From: DAOVQB01 sp023128935
Lineage (GTDB): Bacteria; Eisenbacteria; RBG-16-71-46; CAIMUX01; WJJG01
Assembly (NCBI GenBank): GCA_030628905.1
Contig: DAOVQB010000011.1
Coordinates: 1 to 51,123, forward strand
Reading direction: 5' to 3'
DNA: 51,123 nt
How positions within the stretch are numbered: the first letter of the stretch is position 1; every line of letters starts with the position of its first letter. Shown here piece by piece: positions 33,754 through 45,200 of the stretch. A model generated the notes under the pieces. It did not search any database and had not been told where the DNA came from. It was given only the letters and a program-made list of their open reading frames with translations. The translations under genes and the position numbers were made by a program.

Positions 33754-33782
33754 TTCCTGCAGGAACCCCGCTGGCGTATGAT
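33754..33782 (+). promoter_or_regulatory. Weak candidate promoter of purA
   Basis: TATGAT at 33777-33782 is a good -10 box. The -35 at 17 bases spacing (TTCCTG, 33754-33759) is poor. It is the best candidate in the 256-base lon-purA gap, which shows no gene or terminator. Confidence 0.28.
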
Positions 33783-33922
33783 CCCAGAGTGATTCCACTA
33801 GACAGTATGGAACAACCGGCCCCCCGGTGGTAGCCTGCGTGCGCTAACGGGCGCAGCAGCGGGGCGGGTGAGAAGTTCGGGCCAGGCGGCGGCCGCAGCC
33901 ACATAGTTGTAGGGAGGCTCGC

Positions 33923-35272
33923 ATGCCCTTTACGGTTCTCGTCGGATGCCAATGGGGAGATGAAGGCAAAGGCAAGATCGTCGATCTGTTGGCTGAGGAC
34001 GTCGATTGGGTGGCCCGTTTCCAAGGGGGTGCAAATGCAGGGCACACGGTTTTGCTTGGCGAGCGCCAGGCAGTCCTGCATCTCGTGCCAACAGGCATCC
34101 TGCGCCCCGATGTCCGCTGTGCGATTGGCAACGGGGTTGTGTTGGATCCGATGGCGCTGCTAGACGAGGTTCGCCTGCTTGAGGAAATGGGCATCAATTG
34201 GCGCGGCCGGCTATGGATCAGCCCGTTGGCGCACCTGGTGACGCCGATACACAAGGCAACCGAGGTTCTCCGGCAACAAGACCGGTCGATCGGCACGACC
34301 CGGCGGGGAATCGGACCGACCTATGAGGCCAAGGCCGCGCGCCATGGCCTACGCGCCGAGGATCTCCTGGATGAGCGTCGGCTGCGTGAGCGGCTTCACG
34401 TGCAGTGGGAACTCTTGCGGTCCGCTCTCAGCGGCCAACCCGAGGGCACTCTCGGTAGGTTGGCAGCCGAAGCCGGCGGCAGCGCCGGGCATGCCCAGGG
34501 CATGTTCGATCCCACGCGTCAGGGTCTCGAGGAGCTGGTCGATCTCTTTGCGGACGCACGCCGGATCATAGCACCGCTCGTCTGCGACGTGACGGACCTG
34601 CTGCTGAGCGAGGATGACGCCGGCCGGACCATCCTGTGCGAGGGCGCTCAGGGAGCCTTGCTGGATATCGATCACGGCACCTATCCGTTTGTGACCTCCT
34701 CGAACACAACCGTGGGGGGGGCGTGCACCGGGCTGGGAATCCCACCACAGCGGATCAAGAAAGTCATCGGTGTCGTCAAGGCCTACACCACCCGGGTGGG
34801 CGAGGGGCCATTTCCCACAGAGTTCCACGGCGAGGTAGCGGAACAGTTTCGGGAGAAGGCCGGAGAATATGGCGCGACCACGGGCCGCCCCCGGCGTTGC
34901 GGGTGGTTCGACGCGGTGCTGGCAAAGCGGACCGCGAGGATCAACGGTGTTGATGAGTTCGTTGTGACCAAGATGGACGTACTTTCTGGGTTGAAGCAGC
35001 TTCGAATGGCAGTGGCCTATCGGGCCAGCGGTACACAATCGGTTGCTCCCGCGGGGGCGTTCTGGCCCTCGGCGGCTGTTCTGGAGGGAGTGACTCCTGA
35101 GTATGTTGATGTGCCCGGATGGCAGATGGATCTTTCAGGAGCGCCCGACTGGTCGGCTCTCCCCGGGGAGGCGCGCGCATACGTGGACAGAATAGGTCAT
35201 GAGATCGGTGTGCCCGTGCGGCTGGTTTCGATTGGGCCAGGTCGTGAGGAGGTTGTCAGACGGGAGGCCTGA
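33923..35272 (+). CDS. purA: Adenylosuccinate synthetase
   Basis: PurA joins IMP and aspartate with GTP, the first step from IMP to AMP. The 449-residue protein has the P-loop-like CQWGDEGKGKIVDLLAE with the catalytic Asp, FQGGANAGHTV with the catalytic His, GTTRRGIGPTYEAKAARHG, EGAQGALLDIDHGTYPFVTS with SSNTT after it, and the C-terminal TTGRPRRCGWFDAVL. Length is slightly above the usual 430. GGGAGG lies 5 bases before the ATG. It is flanked by lon and tRNA-Lys. Confidence 0.96.
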   Translation: MPFTVLVGCQWGDEGKGKIVDLLAEDVDWVARFQGGANAGHTVLLGERQAVLHLVPTGILRPDVRCAIGNGVVLDPMALLDEVRLLEEMGINWRGRLWISPLAHLVTPIHKATEVLRQQDRSIGTTRRGIGPTYEAKAARHGLRAEDLLDERRLRERLHVQWELLRSALSGQPEGTLGRLAAEAGGSAGHAQGMFDPTRQGLEELVDLFADARRIIAPLVCDVTDLLLSEDDAGRTILCEGAQGALLDIDHGTYPFVTSSNTTVGGACTGLGIPPQRIKKVIGVVKAYTTRVGEGPFPTEFHGEVAEQFREKAGEYGATTGRPRRCGWFDAVLAKRTARINGVDEFVVTKMDVLSGLKQLRMAVAYRASGTQSVAPAGAFWPSAAVLEGVTPEYVDVPGWQMDLSGAPDWSALPGEARAYVDRIGHEIGVPVRLVSIGPGREEVVRREA

Positions 35273-35305
35273 CGGGCCGCGGAGCCAGCGATTCCGCAAT
35301 TGACA

Positions 35306-35320
35306 CGCAGGACTCCTGCG
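35306..35320 (+). other. Short hairpin after purA
   Basis: CGCAGG-ACT-CCTGCG forms a perfect 6-base-pair stem with a 3-base loop 33 bases after the purA stop. There is no T-tract, so it could be a weak terminator or processing site ahead of the tRNA-Lys promoter. Confidence 0.35.
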
Positions 35321-35332
35321 GAGTAGGGAACC

Positions 35333-35360
35333 TTGACGGGCTCCAGGGACGCAGTACTAT
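35333..35360 (+). promoter_or_regulatory. Predicted promoter of tRNA-Lys
   Basis: TTGACG (35333-35338) and TACTAT (35355-35360) are 16 bases apart. Transcription would begin near 35367, about 35 bases before the tRNA 5' end. Confidence 0.5.
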
Positions 35361-35401
35361 AGATCGGGCGTCTATGAAAACCATTGAAGGCATCGCAGAG
35401 C

Positions 35402-35474
35402 GAGCCGCTAGCTCAGTTGGTAGAGCATCGGCCTTTTAAGCCGAGGGTCCTGGGTTCGAGTCCCAGGCGGCTCA
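35402..35474 (+). tRNA. tRNA-Lys (anticodon TTT)
   Basis: A 73-nucleotide tRNA. Acceptor GAGCCGC pairs with GCGGCTC (35467-35473), with A as discriminator. The anticodon stem TCGGC/GCCGA closes loop CTTTTAA with anticodon TTT at 35435-35437. The D-arm AGCTCAGTTGGTAGAGC and T-loop GTTCGAGTC are canonical. CCA is not encoded. Confidence 0.97.
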
Positions 35475-36100
35475 AGCTTCAGGAACGGGAGGTTTCGTGC
35501 GGGGGCGGGGTGGGAAATCGAAAAAGCATAAGGATGTTAGCCGAGTTCGTCGAAGCAATGCAAAGTTGGAGGGATTAGTCCGTCCATGGACGGCGTTGAC
35601 AGAATTGGGGCACCGTGGTAGGTTGGGCCGGCTTTTTGAAGGCTGTGAAAAGGCTTGCGGTTCTGGAGTACAGCAGGACCGGCCTGGGCTGTCAGGTCTT
35701 CGACTAGGCAGAGTGTGTGAGGGGCGGGTGGCTCCCTTTTTGCGTTGACACAATTGAGCACCTTTGCAATAGTGCCGCGCGAGTAGTAACCGTAGGCGTT
35801 TTGAAGGGATTATGAGCGGAACAGGGATGTTGGAAAACACGCTCGGTAAGATAGGTTGCCTTTGCGGAAGTCAGGACTGGCGAGGGTTCTGCGCCCGAAG
35901 GGGACAAGAGGCATTGGCGACCGCTTCTATCCTACTGAATCTTTCCATTCTCGATCATGGTCACAATCTCGTTCCCTGCAGCGTGCGGAGCATCGGTGTG
36001 CGGTGCTCTGAATGCGGGGGTGGGATATTGCGTAGATGGGTTGATGCGTCTCCATGCGCTATCGCGCTATAGGCAAGGTTCCTAAGGTTCCTCAAGGAGG
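35475..36100 (+). other. 626-base intergenic region without a recognisable gene
   Basis: No open frame here resembles a known protein, and base composition looks less GC-rich than the flanks. A frame at 35812-36072 could start at an ATG with GAAGGG upstream and would give 86 residues with several Cys, but no family is recognised and codon use is poor. The stretch most likely carries the control region of the giant gene: a promoter at 35745-35773 and a possible long leader. Confidence 0.5.
35745..35773 (+). promoter_or_regulatory. Predicted promoter upstream of the giant exoprotein gene
   Basis: A perfect TTGACA (35745-35750) is followed after 17 bases by AATAGT (35768-35773). Transcription would start near 35781, leaving a leader of about 430 bases before ATG 36209 (or 320 before 36101). 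It is the best promoter in the gap after tRNA-Lys. Confidence 0.55.
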
Positions 36101-36208
36101 ATGGCGGTGGATCAGACAAGGAAACGGAAACAGGGCCGCAGCGGGGCGCGAGCGGCGCAGATAGAGTTCCTTCGCGGTAGGCACTCGCATGTGAGGGAGG
36201 GAAAGGGC

Positions 36209-39200
36209 ATGAATTCGAGCGGTAGGTTTTCCCTGATCTTGGTCTCGGTCTTCGCAATGGTGTGGGCCGGACTATTCCTAGGGGCAACAGACGCGAGCGG
36301 GCTACGCGCCTCGGACAACTACAAGTTCGAGAGTTACACCTCCTTCCCTACCGCGGGCGGCCCGTACATCATCGCCGCGACATGGGATGACGCGAACAAC
36401 GAGTTGCGCGTGATCTTCAATGAGCCGCTCACTGCTGCCACGGTCTGTCCGTCGGACTTCCTGGCGATCGGCGGCTGGGTGCTCAATGACGCAACGAGTG
36501 CCTCGACGGTCGAGGTAATCCCGCATGCCAATGACCGGCGTGTGGTCACACTCACCAATTTCACAACGGAACCCGACCCGGCCGCGGGCACCGACTCGAT
36601 CGCGATCAGAACGATCGGCGATTTCGCGCTGCCCGCGTGTTACCAGGGAGGGATTACCGGACTGGACGCCGTGGTCTGCACCGATCATAGCCATGTGCCG
36701 ATTGTGACGGGTCCAGTTGCCGTGCAGGTGATTCTCAACACCTGGCTAGAGGGCAATGCCAGCAACGACCAGATCCAGGTCGTGTTCGATGCCGACATCG
36801 ATGCAGGCATCCCTGCGGGCAACGCCACGGGTGCGAAGTTCCTCCGGACGCCCGAACTGGAGGCCATCGGCGCAAGCTGGTCGACGGCACTCACGCTGGA
36901 CGTTGCCAGGAACGGCGCTGACAACAACGTACTGGATATTGACATCGCCGCCGCAGGTAGTGTTGCGGAGATCCGCCAGCTCTGGCCCGGCATTGCGAAA
37001 CTGTGGATGGGCGACGACGCCGTCGAGTGGAATGGCACCAGTGTGGGCAACGTTGCCCAGAAGGTCATGTTCGACAACCTCGGGGATCACTATTTCTCAG
37101 GCGGGGCCAACGGCTGGAACGAGGGTGGTCCGATCCTGTTGGGTGCCACCTGGATCGAAGCCGACGACCAGATGTGGCTCATTTTCAGCGAGCCGGTTGA
37201 TCCCACTAGCTTGGCCCAACACGGGGGTTTAGGAGAGGTCGAGGCTCAGTACGAGCTCGGTACCGGCGTAACGGGGTGGGCTCTCAACGCTATGAACCCC
37301 TCGCAGTTTGTAGATGCCACCCAGGGCCTGGCCTGGCCCGGTGAGTTTACGAATGTAGTTATCATCACTGACCCGACCAATGGCGCGAGCAATTCGACGA
37401 TTCGCGTGGCCTCAACCGCTACGGCCATGACTGACTTTCAGGGCATGCGCGGCCCGCAGTCGGAGTGGGTGGACATCGTGCCCGGTATCGCGATTGTGCG
37501 GGCATTCTATGATGATATGAATACCTCGGTGGTAAGCGATGACGTGCTTGAGATGTGGCTCACCGAGGACATTGCTACTCCGGCCAACGTGGACCATACC
37601 TGCTTCAAGTTTGCGAACAACGCTGACCTCCCGAACTCGATCTGGAGCAGCCTGAGTTTTGCGGCCGACAATGATGACGGCCGGGGCCGCGTTCGTGTGA
37701 CCGGATGGGACCTGCCTGAGGAGTTGCTCGATCTGGCTCACGCCACCCAGAAGCGCCTTCCGCTGGGGACGTACGTTTCGCTCAGCGGCGCCGCGCTCAC
37801 GGGTGCCAAGAGTGGCGGCACCAATACAACCGCTGAGATTCCGGTGATCGAGCAGCCCGTTTGGCCGAATCAGCCGCTGGGCGCCGAGGTGCCTGCGCAT
37901 ACCAACACCTTCTTCTGGGACCCGGATGGCACATGCCAGCCTAACTATACGGGCGATGAGGTCAACGAGGTCTATTTGGCCTGGCACGAGCGGGTGAGCT
38001 ACAAGGTCGACAGCTGGTTGCTCTACTTCACGGCATCCGGGGTCTCGGCGTTTGACGCTGACGGCTATGTCAACGACTTCGCCGGGCGCGCCCTCAATGT
38101 GAGCAATCTCGTCTCGGACAGCCTGGAGACCAACGGGCTTCACCGTGTGGCCGTCAACATCGTAGGTCATGGTGGCGCAGCGGCCGACGTCTTCCCAACA
38201 GACGATCCCGGTACCGCCTTAGTGGATGGCGATGAGGTCTGGTTCATGCTCATACCGGTGAACTACTGGGGCGACATCGGCCCGCGGGCCTCTGCCATCG
38301 TCTTTAGCTCCCGCTTTGTGGGTGGGGTCTGTCCCCCGCGGGACTACTCGGATGACGATGACAACTTGATCCACGTTGCGGCCACCTGGACCGACACAAA
38401 CCTCGATGGTATCCGCCAGGACAGCGAGTGGACGCGCACCGTCACGGGTGATGCGGGCGCGGCGCTGTGCGGGACGCACATATATGTTTTCTCAGTGCCC
38501 GATTCGACGACCGCCGCCACCGCAGCCGAGGTTGCGGTCATCGCGGCGGACGGCTCGTTCGGCCCGGTCGACTTGGAGAACAACTTCAATGCCGAGCCGT
38601 ATCTGTACCTCTTTGCCAAACTGGACGACATTTATAGTGTCGGCGCCTCCACGGGCGGATCGGTACACATTATCAACGACATCGTGGCGCCCAGCCTGAC
38701 GGTTGATGGCACCGGAGCGCTGGTCAATGCTGACCGGTTCAACAACTTCCAGGTCTACACCAAGAATAACTATCTCAACATCCTGGCACTCGCCAAGGAT
38801 GGCACACCGGCCGCTGCCGGGGCGTTGAGCGATTTGCTGACCATCATGGCAGACTTCACAGAAGTCGACTCGGCCACTACGCCGACCACGGCCCAGGGCG
38901 ATCTTGTCAGCGCAGTGCCTCTGGTTGGCCTGGGTGGCGATCAGGTCGACAATGACGGTGACTGGGTGGCGCACGATCTGGGCATCGACCTGAATGATGA
39001 CGGCGTGCGCGACTATCCCGAGCCCTACTTTGATGAGAACGGCGACGGGCTGTTCACACCCGGCGAGACCTTCTTCGACAGGGACGGGGATCTCAAGTGC
39101 GACTCCCCGCGTACGGGCGTGGTACCGGGAGCCGAGGGAGACGCGGACATCGTCTATGACCTGAATCTTGACTCGGCGGACCCAGACGAGCGTGGCTGGT

Positions 39201-42200
39201 ACGAGGTCCAGCAGTGGTCGAGTGCGCCGGACTCCTCGAACTGCCATGTTACAAAGGGCTTCAAGCTGAGGTACCCGATTACCGACGCGAACCTGGTAAC
39301 CAACTTCGGCGAGATTGACGATGCGCCGGTCAATATTACTGTCTGGGACTCCACGTTTGCCGTGGGCCTAACCTATGCCGACACAAGCACCGCGAGCCCG
39401 GCCATCGGAGCGGCCTTCAAGTGCCGCATTGACGAGGTGCCGCCCACGATCTCGAAGCTGACAGAGCTGTTCGTTGAGTCATCGCTCACGGCCTCCACGT
39501 CAACTGCCGCGAACCTGATTCTCCCGACGGGCCCGACCTATCACCTCGGGTGCTATGTGGACTTCACGGTTGAGACGGACAGTGATGATGACTGCCTCTT
39601 TGGCGTAACGCAGGTGTACACGAATCGGACGGGTGCCTGGTCATGGGAGGGTATGACCCTCGACCCGCCGGGTGTCAATGCCACTGCCGGGGTTCCCGGC
39701 ATCATCTACGGGGGTATTGAGACCGGAGCCTCCTACGCGACGCCGAGGAATGGTGACGACGATCGCGATGCCACCGGCTTGAACACCGATGGCCTGGATA
39801 ACGACGAGGATGGCGACATAGATGAAGCCGGCGAGGGTATCGACCTGCAGGATATCGAGGTTGTCGATGCAGTGCAGGACTCGACTACGAACGCAACTGC
39901 CGGTGTAGATTTGCTTTGGAGGCAAACGGACCGCCGCGACAATGATGGCGACGCCTTTTTCCGCTTTGAGCCCTTCTATGATGTGGGCGGCACGAACCCG
40001 GGAGACGGATCCATCCAGCCGCGCATGATCTGGTACAACATCGACGAGAGTGTGACCAACGACATAGACGATGACGGCGACGGCACCGTTGACGAAGCCA
40101 CCGAGATTGAGACCTACTCGGCGGCCTATGATGACAACGAGGACGGCATCATGGACGGCGAGGCCGTCGAGATCACGGCGGTCGCAAGCAGAAAGTACAC
40201 GGTTGCCGGCGCAGGCAACTTCTGGGTGACCAAGAGCGCGGTTCTTGGTGAGCACCCGGCCAACACGGTGGGAGATATCTGTGCTCTAACCGAGATCGTC
40301 GAGGGCTGCTACGGCGTCCTGGACCCGAACGGCGTCGAGAACACGGGAACCTTCCCGACACTGGGGTGGGGTGATGATTCGGTCACTGATCTGTTCAACT
40401 GGGCGGCGCTACACAGCGTCGAGAACATCGACTTCTATCTGATATCCCAGCTCTACGGCATGACCGCCGACGGTACTACCGAGTACCAGCTGCGCATGCT
40501 GGCCTATGACAAGGCGGGTCAGACGACTCCTGGCTATGCCTACCCGATCACATTCACATTGGATGTGGAGCCGCCCGATCCGCAGATCCTGGCTATCACG
40601 GGAGCCTGTGACGATGATCCGGCCACGGCGCCGCCCGACTTCGCGGATGTCGATACCGATCGCGGAGGCCTGCAGGTATATGACAGCGGCAGCTACACGC
40701 TGACCGTTACGGATGATCCGGATGCGGTGAAGGTCTACTTCACCTCGCGCTTCTCGACCACCAATGGCGCGACATGGAGCTCGTGGAGCACCACGGCGAT
40801 CGTGGGCACCGGCATCGATGAGTCGCGGCCCTTCACGGGTGAGTACGACTGGTGGCTGACGCACTCGATCAACAACGACCCGGCCGCGGACTCACTGGCG
40901 GTTGAGTTCCGTGCGATTGCCGAGGACGCATTCGGGAACACGCAGAATGCGGATTCAGTCTGTGTGCTGGATGTAACGGTGATTGACGGCACGGCTCCGC
41001 ATACATGGTTCACTATGATAAACACCGTGGAGAACGCCTACTGGGCGACCTACGGGGGGGCTTCGGCGACAACGGTCTTCCCCTATTGGTACCGAGATCA
41101 CTACGGCCCGGTGCGGGTGCCGGCTGGTCCGGTGATCAACATCTGGGCGGAGTTCGATGACAACGATGACTCGGTCCCGTTTGACGCCACCAATGATGTC
41201 ATCCGGTTGGTCTTCGAGGCGCGCGCGGTCGGAGCGGGCGGCGAATGGACGCCGATCGAGACTGTGACCGGTGGGATTGACCCAGCGTCGGGTGACTCTC
41301 TGACCATCGACGGCACGCGGCCCGTGGCCGTAACCCTCGATACCCAGACCATGGGTACGGGCTCCTACGACATCCGGGTGTGGGCCTGTGACATCGAGGG
41401 CAACTGCAGCACTCTGAGCGCTGACATGGCGACGATAACGATCGTCGAGGAGGGTTTGAGGGCCTACATCGAGCCGCCCTACCATGATCCTGCGACGGGG
41501 GCAGGGACCTTCGAACTTTACGCTTTCAACTACATTCACGATGCAGAGCTCGACTTCGTCGAGTTCCAGTTCTACGAAGATACTGATGGCGATGGGGTGG
41601 ATAACGACTCGCACTCCTGGCACAAGATTGCGATCGACGGCGACGATACCGGACGCGGTGATGTGCTCTTGCGCCGGGGGAGTCATAAGTACTACGACCT
41701 GAGCGGGCACATAGCCTTTGTAAATGGTGGCGGGGCGAGCGGAGATGAGGTCTTCATCGACTTCGACGAAGACGGCTACAGTATGCGCGATCCCGTGATC
41801 ATGGAGCAGGCTGGAGGGGCCTGGGGCCAATACGACCATGGCATCGATATCGTGGTGGTCGGCGAGCTGACGGGGACCTATGACGGACATGCCACTACCA
41901 ACTTTGCGGCCACGGAGTTCCACACGGGGGACGCGCCCTTTGATCCCACCGAGTGGATCATGAAGGACAACGGCCTCGAGGGCGGTGTCGCGCTAGAGCT
42001 CTGGCATACGCAGTGGGATGGAAGCGGTCTGGCCGGTGAGGTCCTGGTCCGGGCGGTGGCGACCGATGAGTTCGGCTCAGTGGATGACTCGGTGACTTCG
42101 CCGTCGGTGATTCCAGTCCAATCGGTGCGCATCGACTCGGATGCGCCTTTCGCAGAGGTGACAGAGCTGACCCTGCCTGACGGGAGCACTCCGTCCTTGG

Positions 42201-45200
42201 GCGGCAGCGTGTACATCAGTGGCTCGAATGATTGGTTCAAGATGCTGGCCACGACGTCGGATACGGACGTCCGGCACGTATCGTTCCAGTACAGTGACGA
42301 CGGCGGCACAAACTGGAGCGACATCGACCTGAATGACGATGATGACTTCTACTCCGACATCAACGACACGCTTGGGTTCCAGGCGATCGGCGTGGACGAG
42401 ATTTTCCGTGATGACGGCGACTTCGTCTACGGCGCCGGGGACATCTGCATGTTTGACGGCAATGACAACTCTGTCGATACGCCCATTGGCACACCCCTCA
42501 TCCCGCTCATCGGCGAGGATGGCCCTGGTGGTGCCCCGGGTGACGAAGATAGCGACGGGCTGACCGACGAGGACTATGGTGAGGGTGACGCGAGCTGGGA
42601 TCCGAAGGACTATGACACGCCATACTATGTCTACTTCCCGATCGCCGGACACCCGACCTTGCCGTTCACGAGCGATACGGCGCTGCTGCTGCGTGCGGTG
42701 GCGACCGATGAGGCAGGCAATGTGGATCCGACGAACACCGCGACGCTGGCGATCATAATCGGCGAGTCGGTACCTCCGGAGACGGACATCTGGGAGGTAA
42801 CAAATGCGGTGGGAGACACAATCGACGTCTGGCCGGCTGTTTCCGGACGGGGATTATATCCGGACGGAGTCGAGTTGGTCGGGGCCGATGTCGACGATCT
42901 GACACTCTTCATGCACGTCACGGCAGAAGATGCCACGGCGATCACATCGGTAGACATGATGTGGCGCCTGCGCTCGGACTGCTATCCAGACCTCGAGGGA
43001 TGGGAGAACCCGTGGCGGAGCATGAGCGCGGACGGCTATTCGGCGCTGGATGTGACATACCCGTATAACTTCACCGTGGATCTGGTCGGCCTGCAGGCGG
43101 ACTATGGCGATGCGGTCATCGAGTTCTACCCGATGGGTGAGGACGGCAACGGCAACCATACCGTAGCGCCCGAGCACCCCTATGCATTGCGGATCCTGAC
43201 CAATAGCGCCGCGATCACAACGACGTTGCCGGCCACGGTCTCGCCCGGGGATGAGTTCTGGTTCGAGGCAGAGTTGGATACGCTCGTTGACGGTGCCAAG
43301 GTCACATTCTATTACGCCGAGCGCGCGATGGATGCGGTGATCGATCCGACGCTAGTAATGCAGAGTTCACCCTACATATCCGCGGCGCTCAATCCAGCCA
43401 TGGGGGATACGCCGCAGCATCAGGCGCTGCTGACGAACAATGGCACTGCGTGCACCTATCGGGCAGATATGTCGGCGGTGACGAGCCCGACCAAATACGA
43501 CTGGACGATGAATGGAGCATCCGTCGAGTTCGGCCAGCCTCCGGCAATCGGCGACACGATCCGTGTCAACTACGATATTGTGAGTACGCATTACGATCTG
43601 GCCACGGCGGGCAACAGGACACTGACCTACCACATACTGGATGAGGGCGACAGCTACTCGCCATACACAGTGGCATGGGATGCGGGTGATGGTGGTGTGC
43701 CACCGGCTTCTGAGGATTCCACGGACGCGTACAACATCATCGCGGCCGTGACAATTGGGGATGCCGCGGACAACGAGTGCGGCTTGGTTGAACCCGTCTA
43801 CAGCGAGGGAAAGCTGCTCTACCTGACGACGGAGGATCTGCCGGTAATCGCGCTCTATATGTTTGGCTTGAACAACGCTTCGGCGAGCACCGCGAGCACG
43901 GTGCACCAGTTCTGGCCGGGCAACCCGTCGTTTGACAGCCAGGGGCTGATGACGGTATCTGAGTGGAAGATGAGCGGGATCGAGGCAGAGGTCTTCGTCA
44001 AGCATGACCCGAACGGAGCGGCGAACCCCGGCGAGCAGCCGGTGGCGGTCAATCTGGAGCTGACGCAGGGTACGACCACGCACACGATCGCGCTGGCGCC
44101 CATAAATAACCTGCAGACGCAGGTGAACATGATATTCACGATGTACGAGGAGGACTACGCGAGCGTAGGTGCCCTCTATGAGATCGAGAATGTGACCCTG
44201 CGCCTAGCGGGCAACGAGTATGCCATGAGCGAGGTAGAAGCGGGAATCTGGCAGGTCGGGAGCGTGCCCGTGCCGATCTCGGGGGCAGCGACTGGCTACA
44301 CCTTCCACATTGATATGGTGGGTGATGACTTTGCGGAGGTGGCGGACTACCGCAACGGCCGCAATGGAATCTCCTCGGTGCGCACGCCAACGGTTCCGTT
44401 CTGGTACGCGAGCCTGGATACCAAGACGCTGCTCGGCGACGAGACGGCCATATGGGGTGTGCAGGCCATCGGTGAGGATGCTGAAGGCCTCCTTGGGAAG
44501 ACGAGCCCTCAGCCCAAAAAGATGATCTATGACCGCGTGGCGCCGACGGTGAGCGAGCTCACCGCGAGCAGCCTGCGCTTCAACGAAGAGGTAAAGGACG
44601 CCACCGGTGCGACGATCGGAGTAACACTGTTCGCCGATGTGTTCGATCCGACACCCGAGAACTTCAATGTGATCACGGTCTCAGAGGTGGTCTTCCAGTA
44701 CTGCCCGAACTATGCGGCGAATGAAGCTGATCGCGTCTGGGTGGTGATGGACTCGGACAAGACCGCCAACGATGGGTGGTTCACGACGATCAACAACGGT
44801 GGTGCCGCTGGGTTCGACATCCCGGATCCCGAGGCGGACTTCTACGACAATGATGGCGATGGAAGCTGGGACGAGGCAGACGAGTCGACCTCGGACATGG
44901 CGTTCCGGGTGTTGGCCCGTGACGATGCGATGAACTTCAGTGAGCCTTACGTCCTTGAGTTCATCCTGGATTCAACCGAGCCGGTGGCAACTATGACGGC
45001 GCCTGAAGACGGATCAGTATTCGCCTACACAGGCGGGCCGATCACGCTCGCGGCGGAGATCACCGAAAGTGAAGAGGATGTGGCCTACGTCCAGTTCCGC
45101 TACATGGCAAATGAGGGTGCCGGTGCCGGTGATGGCTGGCAGGACGTTGACATCACTCCGGAGGACAACTCAGACAATCCGTGGGATGATGAGCCGCCCT

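Noticed and set aside
35719..35741. Terminator-like GGGG...CTCCC-TTTTT after tRNA-Lys
   Set aside because: The best stem is five base pairs with a wobble, too weak to call.
35812..36072. 86-codon frame with an acceptable ribosome site in the gene-free island
   Set aside because: No recognisable family and unconvincing codon use. It is mentioned in the intergenic entry rather than called as a gene.
40955..41923. Minus-strand open frame of 322 codons under the giant gene, and similar ones at 38492-39247 and 37412-38170
   Set aside because: They are antisense shadows of a GC-rich, strongly biased coding frame. They have no recognisable motifs or ribosome sites, while the plus-strand frame is continuous and protein-like.
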